Origin: Neofusicoccum parvum
Lineage: Eukaryota > Ascomycota > Dothideomycetes > Botryosphaeriales > Botryosphaeriaceae
Reading direction: 5' to 3'
Assembly (NCBI GenBank): GCA_020912385.1
Contig: CP087219.1
Coordinates: forward strand, 372,001-436,000
Length of the DNA stretch: 64,000 nt
Part shown: piece by piece, positions 9,748-23,408 of the stretch
Layout of the letters: the number at the start of each line of letters is the position of its first letter
Numbering within the stretch: the first letter of the stretch is position 1
Made by a program: the position numbers and the translations under genes
Notes under the pieces: generated by a model
The model's input: the letters and a program-made list of their open reading frames with translations, nothing else
Database searches by the model: none
Told to the model about the DNA's origin: nothing

Positions 9748-12700
9748 AGGTCAGAGCGCACGTCGTAGTCAGCTCCGCAGCCAGAGCAGGTGAGCAAGGG
9801 ACTTGCGACTGACACTTGGCACGTTGCTGCTGCGTTGCTACCCTCACGCCACGCCGAGAGCAGCCGTGAAGCGGCCAAGCAGGATGCGTCACGGGATTTT
9901 CATCACCATGGAGCGTGCATGTGAAGAGCACCAGGAGCCTCTCCAGCACGAGAAGGACAGGAAGAGAGCGCGGCAGCCACCGACACAACCCGTGCGCAAG
10001 CGCAGCACACGTCTACACGCCTCGTCCTGCATTCCACGCCCCCATACATGCAGGGCGCGTATCTAGAACCCCCGACGTTGCGGGCATGAGCATCTCACCA
10101 GTGGCGGCCAATTATCCGCCAACAGCGACCGGCAAGCTTTCGCCGGCCGGGGGGCGCAGACGCGAGCATGCAGGCAGGGTCTGTCTCGCTCTTCGACGAG
10201 CTTACCAATCAATGAGTTTGGAGCTTGACGAGGGGAGACAGAGAGGCGGGGAGGGGTGGGTGGTGTGTGTGGGCAATGCTGGCTCCTGTCTGGCTAGCTA
10301 GCAACGTGCTAGCAAGTCAGCTCGCGCACACAACCCCTCCCTCCCAGTCGTCGATTTGTTTCCGTTGAGGTGAGTCGAGTCGGACAACCCCCGGGGATAG
10401 CAGGGTGGTAAAAGGACAGATGTCCGAACCAGCACGCGACTATACGCCCGATATTGGCGAGGAGCATGCTTAAGTGCGAGGTTGGTGTATGCAGGCGTTG
10501 GGGAACGCCTGTTCGTCTCCCAACTCTAACAACGGACAAGCCGACGGCCGGTAAGTAGGCCGCCTGGGACAAGCACGTCGCCAAGCGACGACGTCCTCAG
10601 CTGGCGAGCATCATTCTGACATGAGGCTAAACGATTGAGTAAGGTTTGCCGCTATCAAGCAGGGTCTGCGGCTTACTTGCTTCGCACCGCGAAAAAAGAG
10701 ACGCACGCCAGCGGCTCGAGCAGAAGTCTATCCGAGCGGCAGCGCAGCAGCTACGCGCCGGTAGAAGTAACCGAAAACGAAACTTTTTCCCCCCCGTCCC
10801 CTTCGCGTCCGCGATCACGCACGATGGCAAATCAATCTCAAGTCGAGTGCAAATCAAATCGCGCGTCCGCGGAAACGCCAACGCGGGTCGTCCGCAGATC
10901 AGGGTCCCGCGCGTATCTAATTTTTCCTTCCTTCTCGTCGGCGCGACGGCGGCCTTGGTCCCCTGGCGCGGGACGGCGGCCAGGGTTGCAACACTACTGC
11001 TAACCACTACACGGCACGCACGACGACGCGCCAAAACGCCATCAACCGCCAACGCCCCTCCCCCCAACGCCAACGCCTGCCCCGAAACGGGTGACCGGTT
11101 TTCCGCCTCGTTGTTCCTGTGACGACAGAAAAGCGGCGTCCTGATGGTAAGTACTTACGTAGCAGGGTTTGCCACGCGCCGGTCGCGCGCTCATCCTCCT
11201 CCGCCTCCGCCTCACTGTTCCTTCGAGTTCCTCCTCCCCCATCCCGCTCTTGGTTGAGCGGGGCGACGTTGCGGTGTGCGTCGAGGCGGGGCTAGTGGAC
11301 GGGGCGGATGGCCGGCGGCGGAGGCTAGTGACGGCGAGGCGGTGGCGTGGCTGGTCTGTACCAAAGCTGTTACACCGCCGACGGGGCGAGGAAGGGCGGT
11401 ATGGAGGGACTGGGTTTCGATGGGGAGAGGTAGGTGTATGTGTGTGTGTGGGTCGGGAGGGATGGGGGGCGATGATGGAAGAGATGGGTGAGACGAGGGC
11501 CGAGGAGGTTGGGATGTGGGTTAGGTGAGTGATGGGTAGCAGTAGGACGAAGATACATTCGCGGTGTGTATGTACGCTGTTCGTCTTGGCGTGGTGCCCT
11601 ATTCTGACGGCTGCGCTGTGCTTGCTTGTCGTTGGCCTATCCTTCTAAGTTTTCCTGGTTCCCTTTGCGGCTTACGTAGATGAGCTCCTTCTTTCTTCTT
11701 CCTCTCTTTTCCTCTCATCGCCGTTGAGCGTAGCCGTAAGCACCTTATCTCTGGTCTTACGTACATCTTCTCGGGCCAGCTTTCCCTCCGTCTTCCTCCC
11801 CTCCCGTCCCAAGCTCTTGTCATCTCTTGGGATGGCACGATGCTCGCTCCGGGTCCGCTGCCGCGACGTCAGCCTAAGCGCCCCCGTCGCCGTTGCGGTG
11901 TGACCCGGAGACGAGATTGCGCCCCCGAGCCCGCCCAGCACCTCCCGTCTCGCCCTCGCCCTTGCCAACCGGAAAGCCACGGGGCGTCGCGGAAGTGACT
12001 GGAAGGGCAGGGGCGGCCATGAGTCGTCGGGCCACCGTCCTGTCTCATCGCCTTCGCGGGTGCGCTCTCGTCCTCACCGGCGGTTGCCGGAGGCGCCCTG
12101 ATCGATCACTTTTTCTTTCCTGGCGAAGCCGTGAGGAAAGAAAAACATCCGCGGCTGATTTTTTTTTCTCTCGGTTTACGCGATGGGGGAATGGGCCGAG
12201 GGCGGCGGAAGGGAGCGAGATGGAGGGGGGGGTGGTTTTCGGCAGGCTGGTGTCGCGTTGATAGCTGCGATTAGTCGAGGGGAGATGCACAACATCATGC
12301 CATGCAGGGATTGTTGTGTTTTCGCGCCGCACTGACTGGCCCCAGCCCAGCCCACGCTCGCCGTAGGGCAAAGCGCTCAAGCCCCCCGCGAGCATAGCTG
12401 AAAACGGGCGCTTTGTTGGGGCTTGGTCGAAGAGTGGGCTTTTTTTTTTTTTTTTGTTTTCGTTGCGCAATCGATTGCTACCCGGCTTCGCCACCCGCCA
12501 CCCGGATCAGGGCGGTGTCGGGTGGGTGGGAGGAGCTGCGCGGGATTCGGTGGTGGAGGCGTGTGTGGGGTCGCATCTGGACGGACTGCGACGAGGGCGT
12601 GTCAATCAGCCCCGGTCCGGTTTTTTACGTGCGGAAACGAGACGAGGGGAGGGTGCTTGCAGGCTGAGGCGGCGGTTTCAATTCACTATCGGTGGGGATA

Positions 12701-15700
12701 CGAGGACGATGGGACGGGCGGCAACAACATAGCCCAGCGGCTGGGAGTCGAATGTCGTTGCCGCGCGGGCGTTGACGGGCCTTGCCAGTGCGACGGCGGC
12801 CGGCTTTGCCTGCTCCAAGCGTCGTAGCACGACGTTGCTCATCATCCTTTTTTTTTTCTTTCTCGGCGCGCTTCGTATCCCAACCGCACGCCCTACTCGG
12901 GGCCCTGTCTCACTTTTTTTTTTTTCTGTCCTCGTCGTCGGCGTCTGCCTTTCCTCCCCGCCGGCGTCTGCTTCCACCGCGCTCGGACTCGGTGGCCCTC
13001 GCGATGGGATTTTCTGCTTCGTCTTGCGCCTGCCTTGTGGCGCTCCCTAGTGCTATGCAGGGTGACCTTGGCCGCGTACCTCCAGATGGCTCTGGGCCAA
13101 CGAAGGGCTTCGATTTCCCTGTTTGGCAGCACGGCACCCGGCACCCGCATCTCTTGGTTGCCGCGCTGCCCGTGTGCTATGGCGCACTTGTCTATCTATC
13201 GCCGCTTTGGACGGACCCTGCGTTTGCGCTGGTCCAGCCACGCACGACAGGCGCGCCTGGCGTTGGCGGCTCGTTCAGGTTTTTCTGGTCGCGCAGCGGG
13301 TTAGCTGCAGCTGCGGTCGGCAAACCGTTCTTGCGGCTGGGCTACGGCGAGGCAGGGCTTGCTGCGGTTGGGGGAGCAGGTCGCCGGCGCTGCGAGCTCT
13401 CCTGAGCACGGCGTCAGCGCGCAGCGTGTACACACGACCTGCGTACCCGGCGTGCTGGCGCAAGACGTAAGGCTGCGTGGCGGGCGACGTGGACTCGTTG
13501 CAGGTTGAGCGGCTGCTGCTGCTCCTACCCTGTCATCTCATGATGGTGCTCTCGACGGGCTTTCACGCGCGGTGCTGCGATGCGGGACAGCAGGCACGGA
13601 TTGCTTGCGTGGGATGATCGCCGGCAGCTGTCCTGCCAGCCGTCGTCATGGCTGATGCAATCGTGCCTTGCCGCTAGGTTAGTCCCCGCGTCCCCTTTTC
13701 GTTTCTTTTTCTCTGCCTTGCGTGCCTCCTCCGTGTCCTGTCTGGGGTGCATGTGTTATCGCAGCGGGTGGTCAGGCAATGCGGGGTTCGGCTGGACTAC
13801 CAGCTGCGTACCTCGCAGGTGTGGCATGCAACTGGCCTGTCTGATTAGTTGATGGACGGGGAGGGGCATGCGAAGATGCTTGGGCTGGAGTGATCGGGAC
13901 GACGGTATGGTGATGCAATGGTGCTGTTGTTGGGTTGACGTGATGCTGCTGCTGGCATTGCCGGCTCCTGGCTGGACGATGAGCGCGCCGAGGTCGGCTC
14001 CGAGGGCTTCTGCTCCTGCTGCCTGTGATGGTGATGAATGTGGCGCGCTGGTGATGGCCGCCCGCTCTCGGGCCCGAGCATCATTGCCTTCACCTTGAGG
14101 CCTTGCTCTCCGAGCACGAGGCGAGTCGGAGGCGCACCGCTGTCACATTGCGGGATGCCCACGTTGGTCATTCCTCGGTTCCGAAGTTGATGTGCTGGTG
14201 GTGCCATGCAGGGTTCCGGGACGGCGCGGAGGTGCATTTCTCGGATGAGGTGATACTCAGATAGATGGGGCAGCCCGTTGCGGCTCCACCTGGACGGCGC
14301 TCGTGACTATTCTTGGGCCCGCCGTGGGCAGTGCCTGATAGCTGCGGCATAGATAGGATGGATGGGATGGGAGACGCTTCAGAGAGATGCGGATGCACGG
14401 GGGGACGAAGAGGGCAGGAGACACGTCGGTCGACCGGAGGAGCAGCCTTCCACTCGTACGAGCTCGCTTTTCGAGGGATTCACTCGTATCCTGATTTCAC
14501 ATGAACGGGGTACGTACGTACCTCTCGGCCTGCCAACAGGATGTTTTCGAGCGGATGGGTGGCTGTTGCATCATCCGGGAGGGGGATCAGCCGCGCCGCA
14601 TAATCGACGAGCGTCCATCCTTCCACCGCGCCGACGCAGGCAGCGACCCGCAAGAGAAGCACTTCCGCAGATGATCAGCAAACCGCCTGCGGAGGAACAG
14701 CAACTTGGAAGAAGGGCGCTTCGATTCGAATTCTAGTCTTGTTCTTGCTGCTGGCAAGGCAGAGGCGCAGGCGTGACTGGCGACGTGCTGCGCGCCTGGC
14801 TTGACTGGTCTGCGCATGCGTGTGCATTGCGTCCTGCACGCGAGATAATGGCTTGTCCTGCTGGCTGCTGCTGCCTTCTTTTCGATACTCTGATGCAGCC
14901 GCTGCCCAATGTGTGCGCTGACCATGCTCGCGCTCGTCTATCGTCGTCAATCGTCAAACGCGGCCGCAGTCGTCATCGCCGTCGCCGTCGGGCCACGTCG
15001 TTCGTCCATGCCATCATTGCGTTCCATCTCCTTCTCCCTCGAGCCGTGTGCAGCATAGGCGCCCTGGCATGATCAATCGATCTCAGGCATCGCCCGGCCT
15101 GTTTCACGGGAAGCGGAGGGGGAGGGGCACGGGGACGGGCCAAAGCGGCGAGGTCAGGGACCAACAGCAAACGGCAGGCAAACGACTAGAGGAAAAAAAC
15201 CAGAACGCCATCGAGAAGAAAGGAACGGAGAGGAAATGCCATCGACTCTCCATGCATAAATCGATCTTGATCTAACAGTGATCTCGATATCCCAGGTAAA
15301 ACAAGTCGAAGGACAAGACGCGGGGAAGACGGGGAAGACGGGGGAGCCGGAGCGAAAGAAAAAACCAGAGAGAGCCCATTACTCGCCCGCCCTACATGGG
15401 TTTTCGATGCGTTTGCGATACCATCATCGATTTCAGATGTTTCCTCTCAGATCAGCGGAATTATGGAGTGTCTTTTCGATTGGTGGTCCGATGGCGGCTC
15501 GAGGCAGAAAAAAATAGCGCTCACACGCCCGTTCAATCGGTGATCCCACGAAACATGCTCCGTGTTGCGGCGGGCCACGCACACAGGCAGCCCGCCGCAG
15601 TCGAAGCAGCGGTGGGAAGTCTAATGCAGAGGACAGCGAAGGGAGGCTGGATTTTTCCTCGAGGAGGACGGGACAGAGGAAAAAATTTTCGACGACGCAC

Positions 15701-16180
15701 GCAGCGGCTCAGGCGTCCCGCAGCGATTAGGCGTTCATCTTGTACGTTCGCAATCGCTGTCGTCAGTCGTCTGTCGTCGTCGTCGTCGTTCCTCATCCCG
15801 AGGTTTGGAACCCCAGACGCAGAGTCAGTAGTCAGTCCGCGAGCTGCCTGCCTGCCTGCATGCATGCATGCTCCCAGTCGCGCCTCCCGCCCGAGACGCC
15901 GCAACAGAAGAGCAAAAAACACTCTCTCGGCCGGGGACCGAGCATCGCAAACGCTCCCTTCCCCATAAGCTCAGAAAGGCGCCTCCAACAACAGCAACGC
16001 GCAAGGCACCCTGCATGAACGCAGCCCAGCCCCCCGTAACGCTCCATCATATTCCACCAACACCCTGCGCGCCGCTGCTTCTCACAGAGTTTCAAACGGC
16101 CGCGGGCGCGCGCGCGAGATTGTGGTATGATGCCCAGCTGCAGCCGTCGTCGAGTAGGGGAAAGCACCCGCCCTGGCTCC

Positions 16181-16197
16181 GATCCCGAAGGCTCGGG
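16181..16197. repeat. Hairpin sequence, copy 2
   Basis: This is the exact second copy of the 17-base stem-loop sequence at 9731-9747, in the same orientation. The flanks differ except for a few bases after the loop (GTCAG nearby in both). Confidence 0.55.
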
Positions 16198-18690
16198 TTT
16201 GTCAGGGTACGGGCGGCGGTGGTGGTGCGTGTGTGTGCGCTTTTGCTGGGACCCTGGCACGCACACCATGAATCCCCTCCTCTCTCCCTCCGTACGGCAT
16301 CCCACGGCCCCCCGGAGGAAGCTGGTCATCGCAAGCAGCAGCTGCGGCTGCTCCGGAATGCCCCAGGCTCCCGCCCGATCCGGGCGGCTGGCGGCCGGGG
16401 ATTACGGGGCCGCGGGGGGGTTGTTGGGAAGGGATGTGTGGGATGACGGGGGGTGGAATCACGGATTGGGCGGGTTGCTGGTTGCCGTGTGTTGCGTGCT
16501 GTGCCGCAAGCATCTCGCTGCTGCTGTGCGATGCTGCAGCGCGGGTGTGCAAAATTGGGGGAAAGTACCTAGTGCTTAGGGCCTAGGCCAGGGGTCTGGT
16601 ATTTCACGGGAAGGGAGGGTTCAGAGTGGGGAAAAGCATGCGGTCTGGCAGGCCCGTCAGCCAGCAGACGGACGGACTACTCCATCGCGGCGGTGTTGAG
16701 CAAAAAGGAAGGGTGCAGCGAGCCAGGTTGGGCTGGGCTGGGCTGGGCGCAGGTGGGTGCTGCCGAATGCGGGGACGGAGAGAGGAGAAGGGGTCCTGTG
16801 CGAAGGAAGAGAGGGGCTCGCTGCTGGCGTGGTGTGGGTTGCGAGCCCAGCAAAAGTGTGGGCGCGCGGGCGCAAGCGTGGGCGCTGCTTTGGTGGTGGC
16901 GCGAGAGGGGAGGAAAGGCGGGGCAGCTCTTCCAGCTCCTTCGTCAGGGTCCCTCTTTCGCCCACCGCAAATGGAGCGCTCGCTGGAACCCTCAATTGCG
17001 AACGGCCGCGTGGTGGCAGTGACGATGGTGGTGGTGGCGTGGTGGTATGATATCGCTCGGTCGGATTGACCGGCTGGCTACCGCCGCGCACGCCGCCTGG
17101 CAGGCCGGAAAGTATGGTTATCGGTGATCACCATTCTCCCAAGACGAGATAGCAGCATCCAGGAGGAAGATCTTCGTTTAGGGGAACGACACGAGCAACG
17201 AGAAAAATCAATCGAGTGTTTCACCTTGTCGGCGGCCGGCCGCCGCCTAGTCCGGTACCTGGTTCAACCCGTTTCCGCCTTCGTATTGCACACGGGGATA
17301 TTTCTCTGTGTCTTCCCTTTTCATGCGTCCTAGCTCCCGCTCATCGGTGGCGCCCCGAGCAGGGCCGCCTCGCCCTAACGACGCCCGCGTCCTCCTGGGC
17401 GTCAGAGAAAAAGGAACCCTCCAATGCCGGAAAAGGCCGAGGGAGGGCGAACGATTGTGGCCCTTCATGCGGGCGCTCGCGTGAGCAGCAGGTTCTGTGG
17501 AGAATTAGTAGAGCTTCGTGAGTAATCCGCCTTGTATTTGCGCGACTGTATAGACTTTCGGAGTGGGGAGAAGGACGACGGCCCTCGTGACTGGTCTCGT
17601 GAATCGTAATACACCTTCGATGCCGTGATTCGGCCTTTCTCTTGCGCACACGGACGCAGCATCGGCCAAGCCACGGCCGTGGTTGTTTCCGTAGGAGTCG
17701 TGACCGGTCTGGAGCGGCTGCCATTAGCTGCAAAAGTAGCGGGCAATCTTCAAGCAGCCTTGTTTGGGGCCGGGGCACAGCCGTGGCTTGCGATTCCTCC
17801 ACCATCTGCCGAATCTGGACTAATCCACGTGGGTGCAAGCAGCACGCCACACCCTCTCCACGCGTCTACTCTATTTTTTCGGTCCTACACTCCGGTCACT
17901 CTAGCATCAGAGCCCCTGATTCGCACGCGCGCCTGCGCATAGTAGGGAGAAGGAGGCAGGGCGGTGGTGAGTAAGGGAGGCGTGCGCGACAGCGAGGCAT
18001 GCATGCATGCATGCCGCAGTAAGCATCAGCAGCAGTGGCATGCTGCATGGCGGGCGACAGGCTTCTCCGCAAAAACCAAGGAATCAATAATAACTGCTGC
18101 AGCGCAACGGGGCAGCAGAGGAGCAGCAGATGCACGGCGCAGGATAAGCTGCCGAGGCGACGCTCGTGCTCGTGCTCGTGCTGGTTTTGCAGGTGCAAAT
18201 AATAGCGCCGCATCCTTAACAGAAGCTTGGCCCCGCAGTGTGAGTGGACGGCAATCGAAACGCAGTCGAAACAGAATGCGCGGTGGTGGGGCTGCAGCAG
18301 CAGGCGCGGTGGACACTAAGGTTTGGTACAGTAGTGTGGGATGTCAAGGTACATCGGTCGGAGCCGCTGCGTGATGAGGTAGCGGCCGCTGGCTGCGATT
18401 GGTGAAGACATTGGAGATGGATCTGTTATCAGATCTGGCTATATCGCATTGCTTTTTGGCCGCAGCCAATGCCGCCTGCCGCGTTTCTTTCTTTTCTGCA
18501 GCCGCTGCCCGCCCGCCGTCCTCGACAGCGACCGGCGGTGAATTACTCACAGCCAACGGATCCCCCCGGCCGCGGAGGCAGGATCGCCGCGGGCGGGATG
18601 GAGATAACGCCTGTGTCAGCGGAGCGTGGCCCGGCAGCTGGGTTGGCCAGGCGGCATGCCTACCGGTCAGCTGGGATGGATGAAGAAGAT

Positions 18691-18717
18691 GGTGGTGGTG
18701 GTGGTGGTGGTGGTGGT
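18691..18717. repeat. GGT trinucleotide microsatellite
   Basis: About nine perfect GGT units lie in the gene-free stretch. There is no sign that they are translated. Confidence 0.85.
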
Positions 18718-21700
18718 GAGGGTTGCCCGGCGGGCCGTGCCAGGAGAGCGCGCGCCTGCCTGCTCGCTGATACGCCCAACGCGCGTCCGCTGTGAAACGG
18801 CAGGCTTCCCCGCATTTTCTGCATCAACCACCACAACCCAGCTCCGCAAAGCCAATGGTCTGCTAAGCAACTCTGACAGTAAGCCAGGACAAGTAAGCCT
18901 CGCCGCAGTGGCAGAGGGACGGCCCTGGCGCATATTGAGCCAATCTGGATCGCCGCACCAACCGCTCTCGGGTAACGAGAGCATACTTTCCGGCGGCAGC
19001 AAATGGCACGTTCCACGGCTGCAGCGCAGGAGCGTCCAACGTTGTTGATTCAGTGGCCGCCATGATGCGCCGCCGTTGGTGTGGCTCGAGCCTTGGCTCC
19101 GTGGGGAACATTCTGCGCGTCACACGTGAGCAGACGGCCCTGGGAGCATTCCGAAACGCGCACCATTCGGCGCAGGATAAGGTTTGCCGCAGTGTTATTG
19201 CTGCGTGATGCCGTGCGAGATCACGATCCAGCCACATCGGCGGCCGCGCTCGCAAAAGCGGGGGCCTGCGCAGCGAGAGACTGGCGAGGTGGTGATAGGG
19301 CCGTGTTGGAGTCGCGAGGACGGTGCTGACCGGCGGCTTAGCGCGCGCGGGCGCTCGGATCTGCAGCAAATGTCGCCGCATGCCAACGGCGACGCGCTGT
19401 TGGGTCGCTTGTGCGCTGCGAGGCTGGGAAGTCGGCTGCGGCGCGTGCTGCTAGCCCCCATCGACGATGCAATTCCACATCGGTAGCATGGGATTTGCGG
19501 ATGTGCCGGGAGATTGGAAGAAACAAGGCATCGATGAGACCGATTTGTGGCGGAACGCGAGGCAGGAAAAGCTTGGCCTGCTGGGCTCGCAAAAAGCGGT
19601 GACGGGAAGAAGCAACGAGAAGAGGAGCACTGCATGTATATGGCGCCTGCCGACTCATGGCAAGAAGGTTTGGATGACGAGTGCTGGTCAGCGAAGGTGA
19701 GGCTGTGGCAGGAGACGGACGGGATGGTCCTTGGAGCGCATTCCGTCCATCGCCAACTGCGCGCGTCTGCAACATGTGTGATGCTGCTGCTGGGCAATCT
19801 CCGCTCCACGGCTGAGCCTGCCCGGCCTGGTATAGACGCGATCGCATTGTCGCAGGCTTTCCGGGCGCCTGTGCGACCCCAACGCAGGCAAGAGCGCGCC
19901 CGAAACCTGTGGCCGGCGGTCGCACCGGCCGGGTGGTGTCTCAGCGGTGCCTGCAGTGGGGTGGCGATATCGGCAGAAACAGCGACACCTTAGACATGTG
20001 GCGAGAAGGCTTGTTGCGACCGCGAGCGCGGGAATGTGGACGCTGCTGCGTGGTGTTGTGTGCGAGATCCACCCTAGTCGGGCCGCCTCTCCCCGGGAGC
20101 AGGGCTACAGGGGTCCACGGCTGCGCTGGAGGTGGGGGCTTTGGAGACTGGAGTTGAGAGCTGGGCGAGAAGGCCCGAAACGGAAGGCCAAGTGGAGTTG
20201 TCTATGATTTTCCCGACGCGCAGGCGCGAACCATGTCGTCAGCGCTGCCAGACCGCCTCGCCCGCCCCGTTATGGAGTCGCAACACCACGACAGCAGTTG
20301 GCAGCGCGCTGCAGGCCGTCGCGCTGCTCTTGGCGCCATCGCCGCGGCTCTGTGGGGGCGCACGGCGCACGCCACGGGAAAGCTACGCTGGCCGAGCTCT
20401 CGCGCGCCGCTGCAGCCTTGGTGCCGCAGCTGCCCGTATCCGATGATAAGGAGTCCTCAACCCCCTGATAAGCAGCGCGACGGAAATTGTTCGTCTGCAG
20501 GCGCTGCCCGCCCCTGCCAGGAGGCTGCAGGCTGCGCAGGAGGTGCGATGGCGGCGCCACGGTGAGCGCACTGATATCGGTTGAGCTGCCACCGGCCAAC
20601 AGTTGCCTTGTTCAGCGCTGACGCTGGCCCGGCACGGCGGATCGCCGCCATGGGAGATCGGCAGACCTCGACGCGTCTTCCCTGCCGGGCGGTGAGCCCC
20701 GAGTCAGCCGCCGCCCTTTCTGCCAGCAGATTATTTTGACTTCTGCTGGCTCCGCTCCTGCATACCATCAATGCTCGAGGCCCCGCGACAAATCTGGGGA
20801 ACGCGATCGCGGCCGGCGCATGGCAGCACGTCCGCTCGCAGCCTCAGCAACCCGTGCGCCGCGGCGTGTGCGGCGAAAAACATCACGTCTTCGTCTCAGC
20901 CGCGCGACGCGTCTGCTGGCTGCTGGCGCGGTCAATCCCTGCGCGCCCGACTCGGAGGCGGCCAGCGGGCGGTGCTACCACATTGCCGCAAGCGCCACTG
21001 AATACGCCGTAGCTTGTTATTTTAGGCGGCCGGGAACCGTTAGCAGGCTCGTGCTACAGCGCTCGGGTCCGGAGTTGCGATGCGGCGAACTGCTGGCACA
21101 CCCAATCACTTCGCTCGGCTACCATGCTCGCTCGTCTCCGACGCGCAAATCTCCTCAAGGACGCCTGGTGAGCGGCGAACCTTCTCCTTAAGCTCGCGCT
21201 GCGCGATGGAGCGGGTGGGCCTTCTTCATGCTTCAATTAGAGGGAAAGGGGCAGAAGATCGCGGCTCTTGCGCGATCGGCCGTGGGCTGCTGGTGCTGGG
21301 TTTGACGTTGAGTGGAGGCCTGTCGGGGCCGGCGTGGACGCAAGGAGGGGACGGTCGGTGAGGAAATCGATCGCAGCAGCGAGCCAAGCAAGCCGCATTC
21401 CGCGCAGCGCTGGCGGGACAAAGTCAAAAACTTGCAGCGGAGCGGAGCCATGTACGGTGTGAAAGCGACAGCAGCAACAGCGGAGCCCGGCGGCCATCAC
21501 TCGATCGGCCCTTGGTGTTTGGTGTCTGCCGTCTCAAAACGGATGCCGCACAACCGACCAGCTGGCAGCCATTGGCCGTGCAGACGAGCCGAGTCAGCGG
21601 GCGCGTTACAGGTACATCATCTGCTTCAGGTTTGTCGTGACATGCAGCGCCAGTTCCTCGTCTGGAGCGCGCAGTTGCGGGGGCGGCTGTAAACGTGTGG

Positions 21701-23408
21701 CGCCCCACCGTCGACGTGCGCGGTGGAGCTGCCAGACTGGCGAGAGGTGACAAACATGCGATCAGCGTCAACAGCGAACCGTGGACCTGTGGTTTCGGCG
21801 CGCTGGGGCGGTGCTGACGGGCGGCGTGGCGCACCGCAACCCACGGCTCGCGGCGCCGCTGGACGACGAGTGCCTGGGGTGGGAGCGGCGAGGGGACGCG
21901 CATTGGAGGCCGGCGCTGGCTCCCTGGCGGCCGACGCCGGGTTGAGGGCGCCCGTGGACGGCGGACAGTAGCGGCCTTGGAAGAGCCCAGGATGCCAAAC
22001 ACTTGCGCAGCCTGATGGGACGAGGCCGGCTCGCTTGCTGCGCGCACGGACCGTCTCAGCCGTGCGCCGCCCGCCGCTTCGAGCGCGGTGGGCCGATGTC
22101 AGGATGAGGAAGCGCAGGAATGCGCATTTTGCGGCACCGTATTGCCGCGAGGCCGCTGAGTGCGATCTGCTGGCCGCACCGCCGGCCTGCGCCTCATTCC
22201 GCGCTGCCGGCCGTCTGCTTGCGGCGCGACTGAGGCCGTGGGCGCGCCGCCGCCGCGCAGCACGGGGAACGTGGAGGCGTGGAGAGGCCGGCGGCCACGA
22301 AAACACCGATGATGTCAATGCAGAGGCCTGCGGGCGGCCAGCGCGGGCTGGCGCAAGCAAGCAGGCAAGCAAGAACAGCGCCCGCACCATGGGCGGCGGC
22401 TGCTCCAGGCGCAGCGCGGCCTCCAGGCCCACCAGCAGACAGAGCCAGCAGAAGGGCGCGCGCGCGGAGCGAGTCGTGCGGTCAGCTTAGTGCGACGGCT
22501 GCGGGCGGTGGGAGCGCGACGCAGCGAAGACGGCGCGCTGCCAGGCGGCTGCCACGGCCATGTGCGAGGCGCGCTGGTCCAACAACGCCCTGGTTGCGGC
22601 CGCGGCCATGAGCTGCTCGCCCGGGCTGCTGCGCAAAGGTCTGGCCGGCTTTGTCACTGATCGTAGCGCTGTTGTACCCCGATCTGCAGCAAATCCTTCA
22701 ACGCTCGCTTTAACGCCGGCCCCCGGATCCTTGCTCGAGTCGGCTGGGATCGCCCTCGTTCGAGCGCACCACCGCCTGCAAGCCAAGCGCGCCATTTCAT
22801 TCGGCGTACAGAATTTAGAGTGTGGGAGGGATATCTCCATCCAACGCCCCAATAACCCTCCGCCGCGCCCTCAACACCCGCAGCGCCTCCTCGACCTGCT
22901 CCTCACCCTCCCCCCAGGACCGCGCCCTTCCCCATAATAATCAGGCTGCGGCACTCCCGACCCAGCTTGCACCCGCGAGAGCCCTTCCTGTGTGGCCCGC
23001 TTATCAGTCCACGGCTGCCTCCCGTTACGCCATCAGCAGGAGCGTACAGACAGCACGGAACACCCGGCTTCGCTTTCCTGCAACTCCGACCAGCGTCGCC
23101 CGACATTCTCCTCGCCCCTCCGCCGCCGGCACCAAACGACGACCCTGTTCTCGGAGCGCGTCCCAGCCCGCCGCCTCGCCACCACCATTCTGTGAGTCCG
23201 CCTTGTTTTGGCCGCGGCCGCCGCTGCATCAGCCGCCAACGCTCCCGTCGAGCGCTCCTCCCGCTCTCGCACCGCCGCAAATTTGCTAACCGCCCGCGAC
23301 CGCCGCAGTGCGTAATTCTTCTCCGAGCGTGCTTCTTCTAATGCCCTGTCGACCCTAAACGACCTCGACGCAACATCCTCGCCCAGCACCACCCGTCAAG
23401 CCGACCGG

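Larger units (their letters stand above)
7998..23408. other. ~15-kb GC-rich stretch without a recognisable gene
   Basis: Many short open frames exist on both strands, as expected in GC-rich DNA. None has a recognisable domain, a coherent continuation across introns or a start context that persuades me. The stretch contains poly-T tracts (12159-12168, 12440-12455, 12848-12857, 12914-12925), CGT repeats near 15773-15789, TGCATGCA runs at about 15855 and 18000, and many CT-rich segments that resemble fungal promoters or leaders. The right end (about 22850-23408) is a pyrimidine-rich leader for the phosphatase-subunit gene. Unrecognised small genes, long untranslated exons or long non-coding transcripts cannot be excluded by eye. 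Confidence 0.5.
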
